A stretch of DNA of 64,000 nucleotides from Planctomyces sp. SH-PL62 (GTDB lineage: Bacteria; Planctomycetota; Planctomycetia; Isosphaerales; Isosphaeraceae). The first letter of the stretch is position 1, and each line of letters opens with the position of its first letter. Below the pieces are notes generated by a model, which saw only the letters and a program-made list of their open reading frames with translations, did not search any database and was not told the DNA's origin. The stretch covers positions 5,084,001-5,148,000 of the forward strand of contig NZ_CP011273.1 of the NCBI RefSeq assembly GCF_001610895.1. Reading direction: 5' to 3'. Shown piece after piece: positions 26,593 through 34,745 of the stretch. The position numbers and the translations under genes are program-made.

Positions 26593-27627
26593 TCACGCCG
26601 CGTCGGCCGCGCACAGGCGGCCGACGCAGCCGGCGACGACGTGCTGCACGAGGTTGTAGACGATGATCGGCAGGAGCACCAGGGGCTCCGACGCCAGGAT
26701 CGTCGACGCCAGAACCAGTCCCGTGCCGTTGTTGTTCATCCCCATCCCGAACATCAGCGCCGTGCGCTGTGGCCGTCCGGCCCGCAAAAGACGACCAATC
26801 GCATAACCGCCAAAAAAGGTGAGTATGCAAAGCCCCGTTGATAAAGCCAGGGCCGCGCCCAGGAAGTCCCAGTCCGGGTCGGCGAGCGCCTGCGGCAGAC
26901 AGGCCGCCGCGTTCGAATAGCAGAGAGCCAGGAGCGCAAGCGTCGCCGCCGACTTGAGCGCGCGTTCCAGCCGTTCGACCAGCGTCGTCGACGCGAGCCG
27001 GCGGGCCGCCATCCCGAGCAGCGACGGGACCAGCACCCAGGCGGCCAGGAAGGCTCCCGTCCCACGCCCGGCCAGGGCGAGCAGGTCGTTCGCGGCCTCC
27101 CCCGGAAACGCCAGGCCCGCGAACCGGAGCAGGGCCGGCGTGGCGATCGGGCTGAGCAGCGTCGAGCCGACCACGAGCCCCAGGCTGAGGGACATGTCCG
27201 CGCCGACGCTCTGCGCCCACCCGGTCGAGGATCCCGCGATCGGCATCGCCGCCACCAGGGCCAGGCCGACGACCAGGCTCGACGCCTCGACCGGGTCGTG
27301 CCAGGCGACGAGCGCCGGTGCCAGCGCCGCCAGGTACAGCAGCGGGATCATCATGTTGGCGAGCAGGCCCGCCAGCACCACCGAGGGCCGCCGAGCGATC
27401 TCCCGCATCCGGTCGGGACGAGCCCGCAACCCCGCGTTGAACAGCAGAAGCGCCAGCAGCAGAGCCGGCCCCGACGCCTCGATCCGCCCACCACCAGCCT
27501 CGAACTCGAATGCGCGGACGTTCCGAAGCCAGAGCCCGGCCGTCGGGCTCGTCCGGGCCGCGACGTAGGCCGCCGCGATGCAGAACAGCAAATGCCGATG
27601 AATCCAGTGGCTCAATCGCTCGATCAT
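26593..27627 (-). CDS. BASS-family (bile acid:sodium symporter-like) transporter
   Basis: 344 aa with about 9-10 hydrophobic helices. Family features are an early NAG segment (LLLFNAGLRARPDRMREIARRP), the conserved MPIAGSSTGWAQSVGADMSLSLGLVVGSTLLSPIATP, and a second inverted-repeat half with MGMNNNGTGLVLASTIL. The two halves each contain an Asn-rich crossover typical of the sodium-binding site. The substrate is not predictable; BASS members carry organic anions, pantoate or bile acids. The gene is divergent from the PepSY two-component operon, with three palindromic sites between them that could control both. Confidence 0.88.
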   Translation of the reverse strand: MIERLSHWIHRHLLFCIAAAYVAARTSPTAGLWLRNVRAFEFEAGGGRIEASGPALLLALLLFNAGLRARPDRMREIARRPSVVLAGLLANMMIPLLYLAALAPALVAWHDPVEASSLVVGLALVAAMPIAGSSTGWAQSVGADMSLSLGLVVGSTLLSPIATPALLRFAGLAFPGEAANDLLALAGRGTGAFLAAWVLVPSLLGMAARRLASTTLVERLERALKSAATLALLALCYSNAAACLPQALADPDWDFLGAALALSTGLCILTFFGGYAIGRLLRAGRPQRTALMFGMGMNNNGTGLVLASTILASEPLVLLPIIVYNLVQHVVAGCVGRLCAADAA

Positions 27628-27735
27628 CCCAGGGATCCCTCCGTCTCGGGTTACGCCGTGATCCGGGTCGAGTGTCGAACTCCCGGACGTCGGAGGGATC
27701 CTAGACCCGCCTCCTGAGACGGCGACGAGCCCTGA

Positions 27736-27751
27736 ATAAGATCGGCCTTAT
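27736..27751. promoter_or_regulatory. Inverted-repeat operator candidate 1 (ATAAG-N6-CTTAT)
   Basis: ATAAGATCGGCCTTAT. It is the exact reverse complement of site 3 (27814-27829). Centre near 27743.5. Confidence 0.55.
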
Positions 27752-27775
27752 AGATGACCCGCGAAGCTACGATCG

Positions 27776-27790
27776 ATAAGCTGAGCTTAT
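27776..27790. promoter_or_regulatory. Inverted-repeat operator candidate 2 (ATAAG-N5-CTTAT)
   Basis: ATAAGCTGAGCTTAT, a 15-bp perfect palindrome around one central base. Its centre (27783) is about 39 bp from the centres of sites 1 and 3. Confidence 0.55.
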
Positions 27791-27813
27791 GCCCTTTCTG
27801 TTTTTTCCCGTCG

Positions 27814-27829
27814 ATAAGGCCGATCTTAT
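27814..27829. promoter_or_regulatory. Inverted-repeat operator candidate 3 (ATAAG-N6-CTTAT)
   Basis: ATAAGGCCGATCTTAT, flanked by CG on both sides so that the symmetric part reaches 20 bp (27812-27831). It is about 100 bp upstream of the PepSY gene start. Confidence 0.55.
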
Positions 27830-27930
27830 CGTCGCATCACGGTCTCCTCAGGATCACCCCGTAGAATTCACAAAGGCCGGGGGGAGTTCCCCAGGCCGCC
27901 GGCTCGACCTGTACCGGAAAGGTGGAAACC

Positions 27931-28425
27931 ATGAGGATGCTGCTTCTGAAGTCTCTCGGTGTGATGATCCTGGCTGCCGCGGCCAGCTCGATCTCGGTCG
28001 CCTCGGCGGACGACGCTCCCAAGGCGGTGGTGGACGCCGTCAAGGCGAAGTTCCCCAAGGCCGAAATCAAGCACGTCGACAAGGAGGAGGAGGACGGGGA
28101 GGTCGTCTATGAGTTGAGGCTTCAGAACGGCGCCGATCGAGTCGAGGTCGAGGTGCGTGAGGACGGCCGGATCCTCCAGATCGAGACCGAGGTCAAGCCG
28201 GCCGACCTCCCCAGGCCGGTCGCCGACCTCGTCGCCGCGAAGCACCCCGGCAAGCCGGTCAAGAAGGCCGAGAAGGTCGTCAAGTTCGAGAAGGGCGCCG
28301 AGGTCGTGACCTACGAGGTCGTGGTGGAAGCCGATGGCAAGAAGATCGAGATCGAGGCCACCCCGGCCGGCAAGCTCGTCGACGCCGATGGCGACGACGA
28401 GCACGAGGAGAAAGACGAGGATTGA
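27931..28425 (+). CDS. Secreted protein with two PepSY-like repeats
   Basis: 164 aa. A signal peptide (MRMLLLKSLGVMILAAAASSISVASA) is followed by two related units: PKAVVDAVKAKFPKAEIKHVD with YELRLQNGADRVEVEV, and PVADLVAAKHPGKPVKKAEK with TYEVVVEADGKKIEIEA. This is the PepSY-like/DUF2874 pattern. The tail is Asp/Glu-rich (DGDDEHEEKDED), possibly metal-binding. ATG 27931 is preferred to GTG 27922 because AAAGGTGG then lies 5 bases upstream. It is directly ahead of a response regulator and histidine kinase; small periplasmic PepSY proteins are often regulated by, or modulate, such two-component systems. Confidence 0.82.
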   Translation: MRMLLLKSLGVMILAAAASSISVASADDAPKAVVDAVKAKFPKAEIKHVDKEEEDGEVVYELRLQNGADRVEVEVREDGRILQIETEVKPADLPRPVADLVAAKHPGKPVKKAEKVVKFEKGAEVVTYEVVVEADGKKIEIEATPAGKLVDADGDDEHEEKDED

Positions 28426-28454
28426 ACCTCCGACTCGGAGGAGGAGGACGCGAC

Positions 28455-29153
28455 ATGCTCGGCCTGAAGGTGCTGGTGATCGAGGATGACGAGGAGATCG
28501 CCGATTTCCTGGTGCGGGGGCTCCGTGAGGAGGGCTTCACGGTCGATTCGGCCGCGACCGGCCCCGACGGCTGGCTCGCCCTCTCGCGGGGCGCCTGCGA
28601 CCTCGTCGTACTCGACTGGTGGCTCCCCGGGGTCGACGGGCTCACGCTCTTGAAACGCTTCCGACAGGCCGGGCACGACGCCCCCGTCCTCCTCCTCACC
28701 GCGCGCGACGCCCTCTCCGACAAGGTCAGCGGCCTCGACGGCGGCGCGGACGACTATCTCTGCAAGCCGTTCGACTACGAGGAATTCCTGGCTCGCGTCC
28801 GCGTCCTGGCGCGGCGGCGGGCCGCCTCCGCCTCGGCGGTCCTCTCCTACGCCGACGTCCGCGTCGACCTCCGCACCCAGCGGGTCGAGCGGGCGGGCCG
28901 CGTCGTGGAACTCACCGCCAAGCAGCAGGCCCTGCTCGTCTTCTTCCTCAACCGCCCCGACGAGGTCCTCACGCGCACCCGGATTTACGAGCACGTCTGG
29001 GACGAGCGCTACGACGGCTCCTCGAACACCCTGGAGTTCCACGTCATGGAGCTCCGACGCCGGCTGGAAGCGCACGGCCCCCGGCTCATCCACACCGCCC
29101 GGGGACGTGGCTACGTCTTCGGCGCGCGGGACGCCGAGGGGGAGGCGCGATGA
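28455..29153 (+). CDS. OmpR-family response regulator
   Basis: 232 aa. The receiver domain (1-115) has acidic pocket residues in VIEDDEEI, the phospho-acceptor Asp in LVVLDWWLPGVDG, the conserved Thr in LLTARD and Lys in CKPFDYEEF. The C-terminal winged helix (130-228) has ELTAKQQALLVFFLNRPDEVLTR and NTLEFHVMELRRRLE, ending GRGYVFGAR. It binds DNA as a phosphorylated dimer. ATG 28455 follows a long GGAGGAGGAGGA ribosome-binding stretch; an upstream TTG (28422) would lack one. Its stop overlaps the kinase start (ATGA). The palindromes upstream of the operon are possible targets. Confidence 0.95.
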   Translation: MLGLKVLVIEDDEEIADFLVRGLREEGFTVDSAATGPDGWLALSRGACDLVVLDWWLPGVDGLTLLKRFRQAGHDAPVLLLTARDALSDKVSGLDGGADDYLCKPFDYEEFLARVRVLARRRAASASAVLSYADVRVDLRTQRVERAGRVVELTAKQQALLVFFLNRPDEVLTRTRIYEHVWDERYDGSSNTLEFHVMELRRRLEAHGPRLIHTARGRGYVFGARDAEGEAR

Positions 29154-30616
29154 CCCTCCACGCCCGGATCTCCCGGTTCTTCCTGGCGACGCTCGCGATC
29201 GTCCTGTTCGGGTTCTCGACCCTCCTCTACGCCGTCTCCGCTCGCTATCTCCATCGCCGGACCGAGGACCGGGTCGAGTCGATCCTCAACACGCTCGCCG
29301 CCGCGGCCGAGATCACGCCCGGGGGGGTCGAATGGGAACCCGAGGAGCGGAGCCTCTCGTTCGGCCGCAGGGCTCCCGAGGGGGGATTCCAGTGGACCGT
29401 GTCCGACGAGCGAGGCGCGGCGATCGACGGCTCGACGCCCCGGACGATCCTGGCTCGCGACGACCCGGACCGTTCCCTCGACGGCCGCCGCGCGTTCCGG
29501 ATGAAGGACGAGCGTGGGCTCGGCTGGGCCGTCGGCGTCCGGGTGCTGGCCCCCGAGACGGCCGGCTTCCCCGCCGCGCCGGGACTCGCGCCAGACATCC
29601 ACCCCGCCCTGATCCTCCGGGCCGCCGTCGCGACCGCGGACGTGGAAGTCGCGCTGCGAAACCTCAGCCTGTTCCTGGCCGGGGCGTCGATCGGGGTCTG
29701 GGTTCCGGCGTTTCTCGCCGGCCGCCGGTTGGTCCGCCGCGCCTTGCTCCCGCTGACGGAGATGGCCCTGGCGGCCCATGAGATCCGAGGCGACGACCTC
29801 GCGATGCGGCTCCCGACCCCCGCGACCGGGGACGAGTTGGAAGAGCTCGGCGGCTCGTTCAACGCGCTCCTGGGACGGCTCCAGGAGTCCTTCGAACGCC
29901 AGCGGCGGTTCACCGGCGACGCCTCCCACCAGCTTCGCACCCCGCTGACCGCCATCCAGGGGCAGGTCGACCTCGCCCTCCGTCGCGATCGCGAACCGGA
30001 GGAGTACCGCCGGACGCTGGAACTGGTCCGGCGCAAGACGCAGCACCTGCGGCGGATCGTCGAGGCCCTGCTCTTCCTGGCGCGGGCGGACCGCGAATCG
30101 TCCGAGCCCGCGCTCCAGGTCGTGGATCTTGCGGAGTGGCTCCCCGAGCACCTACACGCCTGGCGCGAGCCGCCGCGAGCCGCGGAGATCCGCCTGGAGA
30201 CGTCCGGCGAGCCGCCGATGGCGGTCGCGGCCCACGTCGCGCTCCTGGCCGAGATGGTCGACAACCTCGTCGACAACGCGACCCGGCACGGCCGGTCCGG
30301 GACGCCGGTCGCGGTCGGCCTGGCGCGCCGGGGAGGCCGGATCGAATTGACGGTGGAGGACCGGGGTCCGGGCGTCTCCGCGGCCGACCTTCCTCACCTG
30401 TTCGAGCCGTTCTACCAGACGGAGGGGGCTCGAAGCCGAGGGGCGGGGGGCGTCGGGCTCGGCCTCTCGATCGTGAAGCGGCTCGCCGAGGTCTTCGGCG
30501 CGACGGTCGCCGTCGCGAGCGAGCCGGGACGCGGCGCGAGGTTCCTGGTGAGGTTCCCCGAAGCCGCGAATGAGGCCGCGACGAATGCCGAGTCCTCGCC
30601 CGCGACGACCGCCTGA
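29150..30616 (+). CDS. Sensor histidine kinase (HAMP, HisKA, HATPase)
   Basis: 488 aa. The N-terminal transmembrane helix (about 11-32, FLATLAIVLFGFSTLLYAV) and a second one (about 180-205) flank a periplasmic sensor region of about 150 aa. HAMP follows, then HisKA with the phospho-acceptor H in GDASHQLRTPLTAIQ (about 262). The HATPase has the N box DNLVDNATRHG, G1 VEDRGPGVSAADLPHLFEPFYQ and G2 GGVGLGLSIVKRLAEV. The ATG overlaps the response regulator stop (ATGA). It pairs with that regulator. The ligand is unknown; the PepSY gene in the same operon suggests a cell-envelope or cation signal. Confidence 0.95.
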   Translation: MTLHARISRFFLATLAIVLFGFSTLLYAVSARYLHRRTEDRVESILNTLAAAAEITPGGVEWEPEERSLSFGRRAPEGGFQWTVSDERGAAIDGSTPRTILARDDPDRSLDGRRAFRMKDERGLGWAVGVRVLAPETAGFPAAPGLAPDIHPALILRAAVATADVEVALRNLSLFLAGASIGVWVPAFLAGRRLVRRALLPLTEMALAAHEIRGDDLAMRLPTPATGDELEELGGSFNALLGRLQESFERQRRFTGDASHQLRTPLTAIQGQVDLALRRDREPEEYRRTLELVRRKTQHLRRIVEALLFLARADRESSEPALQVVDLAEWLPEHLHAWREPPRAAEIRLETSGEPPMAVAAHVALLAEMVDNLVDNATRHGRSGTPVAVGLARRGGRIELTVEDRGPGVSAADLPHLFEPFYQTEGARSRGAGGVGLGLSIVKRLAEVFGATVAVASEPGRGARFLVRFPEAANEAATNAESSPATTA

Positions 30617-30641
30617 GGCGGCCGTCGCCAGGCGGGAATCG

Positions 30642-32360
30642 TCACTCGTTGTCGCTGCGTTCGCGTCGGACGGTGACGCTGCGGCCCTTGATGCGGCTGC
30701 CTCGAAGGGCGTCGATGACGGAGTCCGCCAGTTCGGAAGGGACTTCGACGAGCGAGAATCGGTCGGCGATGTCGATGTCGCCCACCTGCCGGCCGGTCAG
30801 CCCGGCCTCGCCCGTGATGGCGCCGACGAGGTCTTGCGGGCGGACGCCCGCGGCGCGACCGGCGCCGACGAACAGGCGGGTCATGTTCACGCCCCGGCTG
30901 TCGCCCGGCCGCTTGCGGTCGCGGGGGTTGCGCGACGGGGCGCGCGGCCCCGCGCCCCGGGCGTCGCGGAACGGCCGGTCGCGCTGCATCTCGACGTCGG
31001 GGATGTCCTCCTCCTCTTGCTGGGAGTCGGCCCCGATCGACTGGTGGAGCAGCTTGGCCGCGGCCATCGCCACGTCCATGAGGTCGAACTCGCTCGCCAG
31101 CGACTCGACGATCACCCGGTAGCGTTCCAGCTCCGCCCCGACGACCGCCTCGCGGATCGACGCGCGGGTCAGCTCCAGCCGGCGGGCCCGGAGGTCGGCC
31201 ACCGTGGGAATCTTCTCGATGGCGATCTTCTGGCCGGTGGCCTGCTCGATGATCCGGAGCTGGCGATGCTCGCGGGGTTCGGCCAGGGTGATCGCGATCC
31301 CTTCACGGCCGGCGCGACCGACGCGGCCGATCCGGTGGACGTACGACTCGGCCTCGACCGGGACGTCGAAGTTGATGACGTGCGAGAGCTGCTGGATGTC
31401 GAGCCCGCGGGCGGCGACGTCGGTGGCGATCAGGAGTTCCGCCGTCTCGCTCCGGAACTTCTTCATGACGCGGTTGCGCTGCTCCTGCGTCATGCCGCCG
31501 TGCAGCCCCTCGACGCGGCAGCCGCGGGCGCTCAGCGTCTCGACCAGCTCGTCGACCTCGTTGCGGCGGCGGCAGAAGACGATCGCCGAGGTCGGGTTCT
31601 CGATGTCGAGCACCCGGCCCAGAGTCGCCAGCTTGTGGCCCCGGGGGACGATGTACGCCGTCTGCTTGACCAGCGGGACCGTCCCGGGGGCGGAGGGCTC
31701 GCGATGGATCTGGATTTTCTGCGGGTCGGTCAGATGCTTCCGGGAGATGGCCGCGATCCGGGGCGGCAGGGTCGCCGAGAAGAGGACCGTCTGGCGCTCC
31801 TTGGGCGTGTCCGAGAGGATCGACTCGATATCCTCGGCGAACCCCATGTCGAGCATCTCGTCCGCCTCGTCGAGCACGACGATGCGGATCCCGTCCAGCC
31901 GGAGCGTCTTGCGCTTGATCAGGTCGAGCGCGCGGCCCGGCGTGGCGATGACGACGTCGGTCCCGCGCTCCAGGGCGCGGATCTGGGGCCCGTAAGCCTG
32001 CCCGCCGTAGACCGGGAGGACCGAGGCCCCCATCGGTCGACCGTAACGGTGCACGGCCTCGGCCACCTGCATGGCCAGCTCGCGGGTCGGGACCAGGACC
32101 AGGGCGAACGGTCGGGGGCTCTTCTTGTCGAGCTCCGTGAGCCGGTGGAGCATCGGCAGGGCGAAGGCGGCCGTCTTGCCCGTCCCGGTCGCCGCCTGAC
32201 CGACCAGGTCCTTCCCCGTCAGCAGGACCGGGATCGCCTCGCGCTGGATCGGAGACGGCTCCTCATAGCCGAGCCCCGTCAGGGCCTCGACCAGCCGGGG
32301 ATCCAGCCCCAACGATGAAAAACCCGGCTCGGCCGCCTGCTTCGTACCCTTCTCTGCCAT
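30642..32360 (-). CDS. deaD: DEAD-box RNA helicase, DeaD/CsdA type
   Basis: 572 aa. ATG 32360 has GGGAAGG upstream; the longer frame start is less likely. Motifs in order: Q motif (LGLDPRLVEALTGLGYEEPSPIQ), I (GQAATGTGKTAAFALP), Ia (VPTRELAMQV), II (VLDEADEMLDMGF), III (LFSATLP), V (ATDVAARGLDIQ) and VI (YVHRIGRVGRAGREG). The C-terminal part (about 490-570, MTRLFVGAGRAAGVRPQDLVGAITGEAG) is a DbpA-type RNA-binding domain. It acts in ribosome assembly and RNA unwinding, often cold-induced. A basic Arg/Pro-rich linker precedes the RNA-binding domain. Confidence 0.96.
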   Translation of the reverse strand: MAEKGTKQAAEPGFSSLGLDPRLVEALTGLGYEEPSPIQREAIPVLLTGKDLVGQAATGTGKTAAFALPMLHRLTELDKKSPRPFALVLVPTRELAMQVAEAVHRYGRPMGASVLPVYGGQAYGPQIRALERGTDVVIATPGRALDLIKRKTLRLDGIRIVVLDEADEMLDMGFAEDIESILSDTPKERQTVLFSATLPPRIAAISRKHLTDPQKIQIHREPSAPGTVPLVKQTAYIVPRGHKLATLGRVLDIENPTSAIVFCRRRNEVDELVETLSARGCRVEGLHGGMTQEQRNRVMKKFRSETAELLIATDVAARGLDIQQLSHVINFDVPVEAESYVHRIGRVGRAGREGIAITLAEPREHRQLRIIEQATGQKIAIEKIPTVADLRARRLELTRASIREAVVGAELERYRVIVESLASEFDLMDVAMAAAKLLHQSIGADSQQEEEDIPDVEMQRDRPFRDARGAGPRAPSRNPRDRKRPGDSRGVNMTRLFVGAGRAAGVRPQDLVGAITGEAGLTGRQVGDIDIADRFSLVEVPSELADSVIDALRGSRIKGRSVTVRRERSDNE

Positions 32361-32455
32361 CCGCGGAACCTTCCCTTCGCTCGCCCGCCCCACGCCTTCG
32401 AACCAAACCAAGAAAATAACGAATTCTCATCCCAGCGTCCATCGCGAAGGAGCGG

Positions 32456-32489
32456 AAGCCCGGCGGCCGCGGGTGCGGGCGCCGGGCTT
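32456..32489 (-). terminator. Hairpin between the isomerase gene and deaD
   Basis: A perfect 10-bp stem (32456-32465 with 32480-32489, AAGCCCGGCG arms) has a 14-base loop and lies 20 bp past the stop of the minus-strand isomerase gene. Only a short pyrimidine stretch follows, so termination strength is uncertain. Confidence 0.55.
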
Positions 32490-32509
32490 GTTCACGAAAA
32501 GGGACGGCG

Positions 32510-33442
32510 TCAGACGTCGCAGAGCGTCACGGCCTGCTTGAGGCCTTCGAGCGGGTCGCGGGTCGGGATGAATTCATGTCCCACGTAACCATCGTACCCG
32601 ATTTCCAGAAGGGCGTGCATGAGAGGCGGGAAGTAGATCTCCTGCTTCTCGTCCAGCTCGCCCCGGCCGGGGTTGCCGGCGGTGTGGATATGGCCGACCA
32701 GATCCTTCAGTTCGTGGAGCCGGCGGATCAGGTCGCCGTCCATGATCTGGACGTGATAGAAGTCGAACAGGAGCTTGAGGTTGGGCGAGCCCACCCGCTT
32801 GATGATGTCCACGCAGTAGTCGACGTGGTCGCCCTGGTATCCCGGGTGCCCCTTCATCGGGTGGTCGGCGGCCCGGGTGTTGAGCATCTCCAGGCAGAGC
32901 GTCACGCCCTTCTGCTCGGCGTAGCCGACGATCTTCTTGAAGCCCTCGACGCAGTTGGCCGCCCCTTCCTCGAGCGAGAGGCCCTCGGAGTAGCCGGTGA
33001 AGCAGATGACCCGCTTGAAGCCGTACTCGGCGCAGGCGTCGATGGCGGTCCGGGTCGCGGCGATGACCTTGTCCCAGTTCTTGGGGTCGTTGAACCCCCG
33101 GAGGAACGGCGGGTCCGGGCTCATGTCGATCTGGGCGATGGCGTTGTCGAGCCCGGCCGCCTTGAGCTTCGGGTACATCTCCGGCGGCGCCAGCTCGACG
33201 CTCGTGCAGCCGAGGTCCTGGGCGACCTTGATGAAGGCGTCGGCGTCCTTCCAGTAGGGCTCGTAACACCAGTGGACGAGCGACTGCTTGATCCGGCCGT
33301 TCTTGATGAGAGGCATGGTCCTGGCCTTCGCGGTTCGGGTCGCGCCCCCGAGTCCGACGGCGACCGCGCCGGCGACCTTCAGGAGGTCGCGGCGACTGGC
33401 CCCGTCCGATCGAGCGTCGCGGGGGCTTTGCGGGGTGTTCAT
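32510..33442 (-). CDS. Tat-exported TIM-barrel sugar isomerase/epimerase (hydroxypyruvate isomerase-like)
   Basis: 310 aa. The N-terminus has a twin-arginine signal (GASRRDLLKVAGAVAVGLGG). The rest is an AP-endonuclease-2/xylose isomerase-like TIM barrel: DLGCTSVELAPPEMYPKLKAAG, CFTGYSEGL, GVTLCLEMLNTR with a metal-ligand Glu, NLKLLFDFYHVQIMDGDLI, HIHTAGNPGRGELD, and the final EIGYDGYVGHEFIP. These match hydroxypyruvate isomerase-like proteins. The real substrate of exported planctomycete members is unknown. ATG 33442 has GGAAGGAAC upstream. It is divergent from the nucleoside hydrolase operon. Confidence 0.9.
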   Translation of the reverse strand: MNTPQSPRDARSDGASRRDLLKVAGAVAVGLGGATRTAKARTMPLIKNGRIKQSLVHWCYEPYWKDADAFIKVAQDLGCTSVELAPPEMYPKLKAAGLDNAIAQIDMSPDPPFLRGFNDPKNWDKVIAATRTAIDACAEYGFKRVICFTGYSEGLSLEEGAANCVEGFKKIVGYAEQKGVTLCLEMLNTRAADHPMKGHPGYQGDHVDYCVDIIKRVGSPNLKLLFDFYHVQIMDGDLIRRLHELKDLVGHIHTAGNPGRGELDEKQEIYFPPLMHALLEIGYDGYVGHEFIPTRDPLEGLKQAVTLCDV

Positions 33443-33710
33443 GGCGGCGGGGTTCCTTCCGGAACGTCGGCTCGCGCCGGCGAATACGGCGCCGGCGGTC
33501 GATCTCCGCCAGGATACGGCAGTCTCCGCCGGTTTGCGAGACGCGACCCCGGCGCAAACGACGGATCGATCCCCCCGAAGCGGCGCAACCGTCGCGAGTC
33601 GCGGCGACCCCCCGGGGCCTTGCCCGTCCGCCGGGGCTGACATAGAGTATCCCCGTCCCTCCACCTTCCCGAACGGCCTGGGTCGGGCCTTCTTCATGAG
33701 GACGATTGCG

Positions 33711-34745
33711 ATGCGACGCGTCTGGACCACCTTGATCGCGGGAGCCTCGCTGCTCGCCGCCGCGATCCCCACGTCGAGGGCCGACGAGCCCGTCGGCTTG
33801 ATCTTCGACACGGACATCTGCGGCGACGTCGACGACGTCCTGGCGCTGGGGATGATCCACGCCCTCGAATCGCGGGGCGAGTGCAAGCTGCTCGCGGTCA
33901 CGGTCAGCGTCGACAACCCGAAGGCCGCCCCGTTCGTCGACCTGGTCAACACCTTCTACGGTCGCGGCCAGGTCCCGGTCGGCGTCGTCGGCGAAGGCGG
34001 GGCGAAGGAAGACGGCAAGTACCTGCCGATGGTCGACCAGCTCGACGACGGCAAGCCTCGATACCCCCACGACCTGACCACGGCCCCGCCGGCGACGGCC
34101 GTCCTCCGCAAGGCCCTGGCGGCCCGGCCCGACAAGTCGGTCGTCGTCGCCCAGGTCGGCTTTTCGACCAACCTGGCCCGGCTCCTGGAGACCCCCGGCG
34201 ACGAATATTCGCCCCTCACCGGCGCCGAGCTGGTGCGGGCCAAGGTCAAGTTCCTGTCGCTCATGGCCGGCTCGTTCCAGCCCATCGACGGCAACGCCCA
34301 CTACATCGAATACAACGTGATCAAGGACGTCCCGAGCTGCGCCAGCCTCGTGGAGAAGTGGCCGACCGAGATGGTCTTCAGCGGCTTCGAGATCGGCATC
34401 GCCCTCCCCTACCCCGCGACCAGCATCGAGCGCGATTACGGCTACGTGAAGCACCATCCGCTGGCCGAGTCCTACATCCTCTACAATCCGCCGCCGCACA
34501 ACCGGCCGACCTGGGACCTGACCAGCGTCCTCTACGCGGTCCATCCCGACCGGGGCTACTTCGACGTCTCCAGGCCGGTCACCGTGACGATCGAGAAGGA
34601 CGGCTTCTCGAAGCACGTCGACGACGCGAACGGCCGCAGCCGCTACCTGATCCTCCGCGACGAGGCCCAGAAGGCCCGCGTCCTGGAGGCGCTCGTCCAG
34701 CTCTCCAGCCAGCCCCCGGACCATCGCGAAGGAGCCCGGCAGTGA
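33711..34745 (+). CDS. Secreted nucleoside hydrolase (inosine-uridine preferring type)
   Basis: 344 aa. A signal peptide (MRRVWTTLIAGASLLAAAIPTSRA) is followed by a calcium-site motif near the mature N-terminus, IFDTDICGDVDDVLALG, the exported-family variant of DTDxGxDD. Further family segments are LVNTFYGRGQVPVGVVG, VAQVGFSTNLARLLETPGD, SLMAGSF and EYNVIKDVPSC. The enzyme cleaves N-glycosidic bonds of ribonucleosides, here probably in the periplasm. ATG 33711 has GAGGA 8 bases before it; an ATG at 33696 is also possible. The next gene starts in a 4-bp overlap (GTGA), so hydrolysis and ribose-type uptake appear to be coupled. Confidence 0.9.
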   Translation: MRRVWTTLIAGASLLAAAIPTSRADEPVGLIFDTDICGDVDDVLALGMIHALESRGECKLLAVTVSVDNPKAAPFVDLVNTFYGRGQVPVGVVGEGGAKEDGKYLPMVDQLDDGKPRYPHDLTTAPPATAVLRKALAARPDKSVVVAQVGFSTNLARLLETPGDEYSPLTGAELVRAKVKFLSLMAGSFQPIDGNAHYIEYNVIKDVPSCASLVEKWPTEMVFSGFEIGIALPYPATSIERDYGYVKHHPLAESYILYNPPPHNRPTWDLTSVLYAVHPDRGYFDVSRPVTVTIEKDGFSKHVDDANGRSRYLILRDEAQKARVLEALVQLSSQPPDHREGARQ

